From the NCBI GenBank assembly GCA_963823165.1, contig CAWGKV010000040.1, positions 62,001 to 126,000 on the forward strand: DNA of 64,000 bases. Direction: 5' to 3'. Shown one piece after another: positions 60,220-64,000 of this stretch. The stretch comes from Roseiarcus sp963823165. GTDB lineage: Bacteria; Pseudomonadota; Alphaproteobacteria; Rhizobiales; Beijerinckiaceae. Below the pieces are notes generated by a model. That model made no database searches. It was not told where the DNA came from and saw only the letters and a list, made by a program, of their open reading frames with translations. A program made the translations under genes and the position numbers. Position 1 is the first letter of the stretch; every line of letters begins with the position of its first letter.

Positions 60220-60328
60220 CAAATCCGTCGTCGGTCTCGACCCGCAATTGCAGTTGTTCGCCAAACAGGCGATAATACACGGCTGCAACCGCTCTGAAGG
60301 TAGCAATAGCGATGTCTTTCTCTGTCAT
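60104..60328 (-). CDS. hypothetical small protein
   Basis: 74-residue protein starting MTEKDIAIATFRAVAAVYYR (ATG 60328, GGAG five bases upstream) with RLFGEQLQLRVETDDGFVNI in the middle and a disordered end. It looks like a real small globular protein, but 116 bases overlap the plus-strand gene at 59878-60219, so one of the two could be wrong at its C-terminus. Confidence 0.45.
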   Translation of the reverse strand: MTEKDIAIATFRAVAAVYYRLFGEQLQLRVETDDGFVNICEVERPHPAVGLSHSYDHSGQIPTPVASDLSADAT

Positions 60329-60343
60329 GTCGGCTCCAACAAA

Positions 60344-60363
60344 AAAACCGCGAAAGCGGTTTT
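60344..60363. terminator. stem-loop terminator
   Basis: AAAACCGC-GAAA-GCGGTTTT: an 8-base perfect stem with a stable GAAA tetraloop, with A-run before and T-rich sequence (TTTTGCCTTCTTTTT) after. In plus orientation it would end transcripts of the 59878 gene; the A-run also makes it a terminator for minus-strand transcripts coming from the right. Confidence 0.75.
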
Positions 60364-60506
60364 GCCTTCTTTTTAATTCACTTTCCCCGCGGTTCTTCAA
60401 CCTGGACATAGACCAAGTGCCAAGCTACGGAGCGGCTTTACACTTTCCCGGGACCCATTTTATCAGTAGGGTGCATCTACAACGTTAACGTGTCATGGAG
60501 AGGCAG

Positions 60507-60947
60507 ATGGTCGCTGAGGTATTCGGAGGAATTACAGCGCTCAAGGCGTCCTTGGATATTCTTAAGACCATAAAGGACGCGAACGATGTCGCCACTCGGC
60601 AAGGGATTGTCATAAAACTTCAGGAACAAATCCTCGCCGCACAAGAGGCGCAGTTTTCGTTAATTTAGCAGGTACGCGAGCTTAAAGAAGAAGTTGCTGG
60701 CCTTAAAACATGGGACGCAGAGAAGCAGCGCTATGAGCTTCAAGACGTTGGGGAGGGGTCCCTTGCTTATGTTTTGAAGGACTTGATGAGCAGCGGCGAA
60801 CCGGTCCATAAGATATGTGCAAGTTGCTATCAGCATGGGCGAAAGTCCATTCTCCAGCCTAAGTATCTGAATCTTGTTAACTACTTGCATTGCCCGCAAT
60901 GCAAGACTGATATCAGGATTGGGTTCAATACCCCAACTTGGTCGTAA
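60507..60947 (+). pseudogene. zinc-ribbon hypothetical protein interrupted by an amber codon
   Basis: Reads as a 146-residue protein with a single in-frame TAG at codon 54 (60666-60668). The N-terminal helical part (MVAEVFGGITALKASLDILK, IVIKLQEQILAAQEAQFSLI) precedes the stop and VRELKEEVAGLKTWDAEKQR follows. The C-terminal zinc ribbon has CASCYQHG ... CPQCKTD. A CAG-to-TAG change would account for the stop. GGAGAGG is four bases upstream of the ATG at 60507. A weak promoter (TTTACA at 60437-60442, TATCAG at 60461-60466) precedes it. Such coiled-coil/zinc-ribbon proteins occur as orphan genes in many bacteria; function unknown. Confidence 0.75.
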
Positions 60948-61040
60948 GTTAAGGTAATCAGAAAGCTGTCCGTGATTTAAGCTTTGCTGCGATGAATTGG
61001 ACACCTCGTGACTGCGGCCAGTAGCACGAGTTCTCTTTTC

Positions 61041-61385
61041 CTACCCGCCAAAAATCGATTATCCCAGGTCTGCGGTCGCCTGGACGAGCGCGTCGGCGCG
61101 GTCGGGCAAGGGCCGGCCGGCGGTCGAAATCGGGCCTCAGCGCGCAGAGCTGGTCCTCGAGCTGGGGGAAGACCGCGTGAAAGACGAGCCCCGCTCGTAG
61201 GCCTGCGCCACCGGCTCGGCCCGCAGGAACTTGCGCCGCGTCGCTGTGACAGAGCGCACCGGCAGCTGCGGCTCGGCCCGGCGCAGGACTTTCACCACGA
61301 TGTCGCCGCCGTTGTTGACCTCGGCGGCCAGGCGGTTCACCGCGAGCCGACATAGGCGACGTCCGCGCCCGCGGCCCGGCCAGCG
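61041..61385 (-). pseudogene. duplicated 3' fragment of the large terminase gene
   Basis: About 345 bases similar to 62895-63255, the 3' end of the terminase gene, with the same TAG at the end (61041-61043). VFHAVFPQLEDQLCALRPDF and other terminase segments appear in different frames, so it is decayed by small indels. It lies on the far side of the lactone oxidase gene from the complete terminase. Confidence 0.85.
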
Positions 61386-61475
61386 CCAATGCCGAGGATC
61401 AAGCCCTTCTCAGAGCCTCGCTTCCTTGATACCGCTTGTCTCGTTGACGCCGCCGGCGGTCAGGGGAATGACGAC

Positions 61476-62751
61476 ATGACGGATGTCACGCAAACTTCGT
61501 CGGCGCGGCTCGGGCCGGGTGGGCATTGGCGCAACTGGGTCGGCAACCAGTCGTTCATCGCCCGGCACATTGCGGAGCCTCATTCGGAAGACGAATTGGC
61601 TCAGCTCGTGCGCGAGGCCTCGCGCCGGAATCTTTCCATCCGCGTCGCCGGCTCCGGCCATTCGTTCACGCCGATCGTCGCGACCAGCGGTCTGCTGCTC
61701 AGCCTGAACAACATGCAAGGGCTGGTCAGCGCCGACCTCGATCGCAAGCGCGTCGTCGTCAGCGCGGGCGCGAGGATCGGCGATATCGGCCGCGCGCTGA
61801 AAGACATCGGGCTGTCGCTCGCCAATCAGGGCGATATCGACACCCAGGCGATCGCCGGCGCCCTGTCGACCGGCACGCATGGCACAGGAATCGAGCTTGG
61901 CTGCCTGTCGTCGCAGGCGGTCGGCATGCGGCTCATTCAGCCGGACGGGTCGGTCCTCGAGGTCGACGCCGACCGGGATCCCGAGACGATGGCGGCTGCG
62001 CAGGTTTCCATCGGCATGCTCGGGGTGATTTCAACCATCACCCTGCAGGCGGTTCCTGCGTACAACCTCAAGGAACGCCTGTGGCGCGACGATTTCGACG
62101 TCCTGCATGGAGAAGCACGACGAGCTGGCGGCGAACAACCGCCATTTCAGTTTCTTCTGGTGTCCGGTCGCCGAGTCGCGGCGTCTCTACTGCCTGCCCG
62201 ACGTCGCCGCCGTCTCGGCGGTCAAGCGCGAGCACGACGTCTGCGAGATGAAGGTGATGAACCTCACCGACGAGCCGCCCTCCGCCAACGAGAAGACTTT
62301 CGAGCGGGTCGCCTACAGTTCGGAAATCTACCCGATCGAATACGTCCCGAACTTTCACGAGCTCGAATACGCCATCCCCGTCGAGCGCGGCAAGGAGGCC
62401 TTGCGGCAAGTTCGCGAGCTGATGCTGACCAGGCACACGAATTGCATCTATCCGGTCGAATATCGTTTCGTCGGCGCCGACGCGGGCATGCTGAGCCCTT
62501 ACTACCAGCGCCCCAGCGTGACGGTCTCCGTCTCCGGCGGCCCAGGCATCGACTATTGGAGCTATCTCATCGATGTCGACGCGATCCTCAGGCAATACGG
62601 AGCGCGGCCGCATTGGGGCAAGCTGCATTTCAATCGCGCCGAAGACATGCCGGCGCTCTATCCGCGGTTTCATGACTTCCAGGCGATCCGCCGCAGACTG
62701 GACCCATCAGGCCGCTTCCTGAATGATCACCTGAGAAATCTGTTCGAGTGA
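61476..62751 (+). pseudogene. FAD-linked lactone oxidase (D-arabinono/L-gulono-1,4-lactone oxidase type), frameshifted
   Basis: Reads as about 424 residues. The FAD-binding domain has VAGSGHSFTPIVATSGLLLS (the His of GSGHS is the usual site of flavin attachment), VSAGARIGDIGRALKDIGLS and GALSTGTHGTGIELGCLSSQ. After DDFDVL a single extra base (62106) breaks the frame. The second frame gives MEKHDELAANNRHFSFFWCP, ERVAYSSEIYPIEYVPNFHE and the family C-terminus DPSGRFLNDHLRNLFE. It oxidises an aldonolactone with oxygen. As plus-strand cargo inside a minus-strand phage region it is flanked by terminase sequence on both sides. Confidence 0.85.
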
Positions 62752-62754
62752 CGG

Positions 62755-62890
62755 GACTGCGCCGGCTGCATGGATTGCTTCGCTCCAATGACGACTCAAT
62801 CCGTCATTGCGAGGAGCGCAGCGACGAAGCAATCCAGGGATCGTAGGACGCCGCGGGCCGGCTGGATTGCTTCTCGCAATGACGGCCTCG
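62755..62890. repeat. dispersed repeat of the GGATTGCTTC type
   Basis: Contains TGCATGGATTGCTTCGCTCC, CGTCATTGCGAGGAGCGCAG and GGATTGCTTCTCGCAATGAC, an inverted, highly dispersed alphaproteobacterial intergenic element. It separates the oxidase gene from the terminase 3' end. Confidence 0.75.
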
Positions 62891-62894
62891 GGTC

Positions 62895-64000
62895 CTACCG
62901 CCCCGCCCAGAAATCGAGGATCCCCGTCGTGCTCGGCTTGTCGGGCCCGATGAGGTCGGCGATCGCCCAGACGAGGGCGTCGGCGCGGTCGGGCGAGGGG
63001 CCGGAGCGGTCGAAATCGGGCGTCAGGGCGCAAAGCTGGTCCTCGAGCTGGGGGAAGACTCCGGCATGGAAGACGAGCCCGCGCTCGTAGGCCGCCGCCA
63101 CCGGCTCGGCGCGCAGATATTTGCCGCGCGTCGCGGTCACCGAGCGCACCGGCAGTTGCGGCTCGGCCTGGCGCAAGACCTCCGCCACCATGTCGCCGCC
63201 GTTGTTGACCTCGGCCACCACGCGGTTGGCGCGAAAGCCGCGGTAGGCCTGGCCCACGCGGGCCGCCCAGGCCGCAGGCGAGTCGCCCTGGCTCGTCAGA
63301 TCGGCGAGGACGAAGATGCGCCCGTCGGGGGCCTTGCCGGCGATCACGAGACCGCATTCGTCGGCCCGCGGGCCCGACCGCGCCGGCGGATCGACCGCGA
63401 CCACGACCTCGGAGAGTTCCCTCGGCGCAGCTTCAGGCGGAACGCGCTGACGCTCGATCAGCGCGCGCGTCCACAGGGCGCCCGGCGTCTCCTCGACGAT
63501 CTCCGCCATCAGCTCCTGGCGTCCGATGACGCGCCCCTCGTAGCGCTTGGCGATCCGCTCGAGGAAGGCGCGCGCCAGATGGCCCTTGTTTTCGAAGGTC
63601 GAGCCGCGGGTGACGATCGTATCCTTGTCGGTGGCGAGCTGTTTGACGATTTTCGTCGGCCGCGGGGTGGTGGTGACGACCATCTGCGGCTTGTCGCCGA
63701 GACGCAGGCCGAACATCGCCTGGTCGAACGCGTCGTTCCGCCGCCAGGCGGCGAGCTCGTCGCACCAGAGCTTCATGTGCTGCTTGCCGCGGAGCCGGTC
63801 TGGCTCCTCGGCGGAGAAGAGGAGGCTCATCGCGCCGTTCGGCCATTCGAGCCTCGCGGCGGAGGCGAGATAGCGCGGGCGTTCGTCCTTGCGGCAGCAG
63901 TTGAGGATGCCCGAATCGCCGAGCACCATTACGTCGCGCACGTCGTCCGCGGTGGGGCCGATCAGGTTGACGTTGGGAAAGGACTGCGACCACAGGCGCA
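62895..64000 (-). CDS. phage large terminase subunit (GTA/Terminase_6 type), partial
   Basis: The 3' 368 codons are visible; the N-terminal Walker A part lies beyond the right edge. Present are RLEWPNGAMSLLFSAEEPDR, KLWCDELAAWRRNDAFDQAM (Walker B/coupling region, with D-E in LWCDELA), MVVTTTPRPTKIVKQLATDK (C-motif). The nuclease domain has AVDPPARSGPRADECGLVIA, VVAEVNNGGDMVAEVLRQAE and RADALVWAIADLIGPDKPST (catalytic Asp residues). It packages DNA into proheads. First late gene in transcription order in this window. Confidence 0.92.
   Translation of the reverse strand, partial: RLWSQSFPNVNLIGPTADDVRDVMVLGDSGILNCCRKDERPRYLASAARLEWPNGAMSLLFSAEEPDRLRGKQHMKLWCDELAAWRRNDAFDQAMFGLRLGDKPQMVVTTTPRPTKIVKQLATDKDTIVTRGSTFENKGHLARAFLERIAKRYEGRVIGRQELMAEIVEETPGALWTRALIERQRVPPEAAPRELSEVVVAVDPPARSGPRADECGLVIAGKAPDGRIFVLADLTSQGDSPAAWAARVGQAYRGFRANRVVAEVNNGGDMVAEVLRQAEPQLPVRSVTATRGKYLRAEPVAAAYERGLVFHAGVFPQLEDQLCALTPDFDRSGPSPDRADALVWAIADLIGPDKPSTTGILDFWAGR

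Overview
The window (about 65% G+C) looks like a chromosomal segment of an alphaproteobacterium, most likely of the order Hyphomicrobiales (Rhizobiales). The reasons are the lptM-lysA-TIGR02302 gene string, the PduO-type adenosyltransferase next to anmK, the HlyD/ABC/ABC/permease/permease efflux operon, and a prophage resembling the gene transfer agents (GTAs) of this class. The genus cannot be fixed from the sequence.

Host backbone (1-13.5 kb). A minus-strand efflux operon (membrane-fusion protein, two ABC ATPases, two ABC-2 permeases, the last cut by the window edge) starts beside a perfect FNR/FixK-type palindrome. Facing it are an acyl-CoA dehydrogenase and 3-hydroxyisobutyrate dehydrogenase (valine catabolism). 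A Gly/His/Trp-rich exported protein follows, then anmK coupled to a cobalamin adenosyltransferase gene, a DUF4175/TIGR02302 membrane protein, lysA and an LptM-like lipoprotein.

Accessory segment (13.5-19 kb). Beyond the lipoprotein gene argH, its usual alphaproteobacterial neighbour, is missing. The segment has lower G+C and carries a small exported protein, an AGE-family sugar epimerase/isomerase, a frameshifted purD and an intact fmt-type formyltransferase.

Prophage (about 18.9 kb to the right edge, late genes on the minus strand, so transcribed from 64 kb towards 19 kb). In transcription order: large terminase (partial), portal, prohead protease, major capsid, head-tail connectors, major tail protein, tail assembly chaperones with a canonical -1 slippery heptamer, tape measure, a GTA-type TIM-barrel protein fused to a DUF2460 domain, DUF2460, DUF2163, NlpC/P60, tail hub, a large group of fibre proteins (several with Sec signal peptides), a MotA/ExbB-like membrane trio, and a lysis cassette (lysozyme-like, amidase, holin-like, small membrane proteins, papain-like peptidase). 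No integrase, repressor, tRNA or CRISPR array was seen.

The main discovery candidate is the portal gene at 57143-58939. Its C-terminus carries what looks like a colicin E5-type tRNase domain. The next gene (start abutting the portal stop) looks like its immunity protein. Immediately downstream lies a truncated, nearly identical 'orphan' copy of the portal gene. This is the architecture of polymorphic toxins, here built on a phage portal protein. Cargo genes also sit between duplicated phage segments: a lactone oxidase beside a duplicated terminase 3' end, and a tailspike between direct repeats.

Caution: seven genes carry a net one-base insertion (purD, fibre, tail hub, DUF2163, DUF2460, lactone oxidase, portal copy), and the NlpC gene has several frame changes. 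This may be real decay or residual assembly error.
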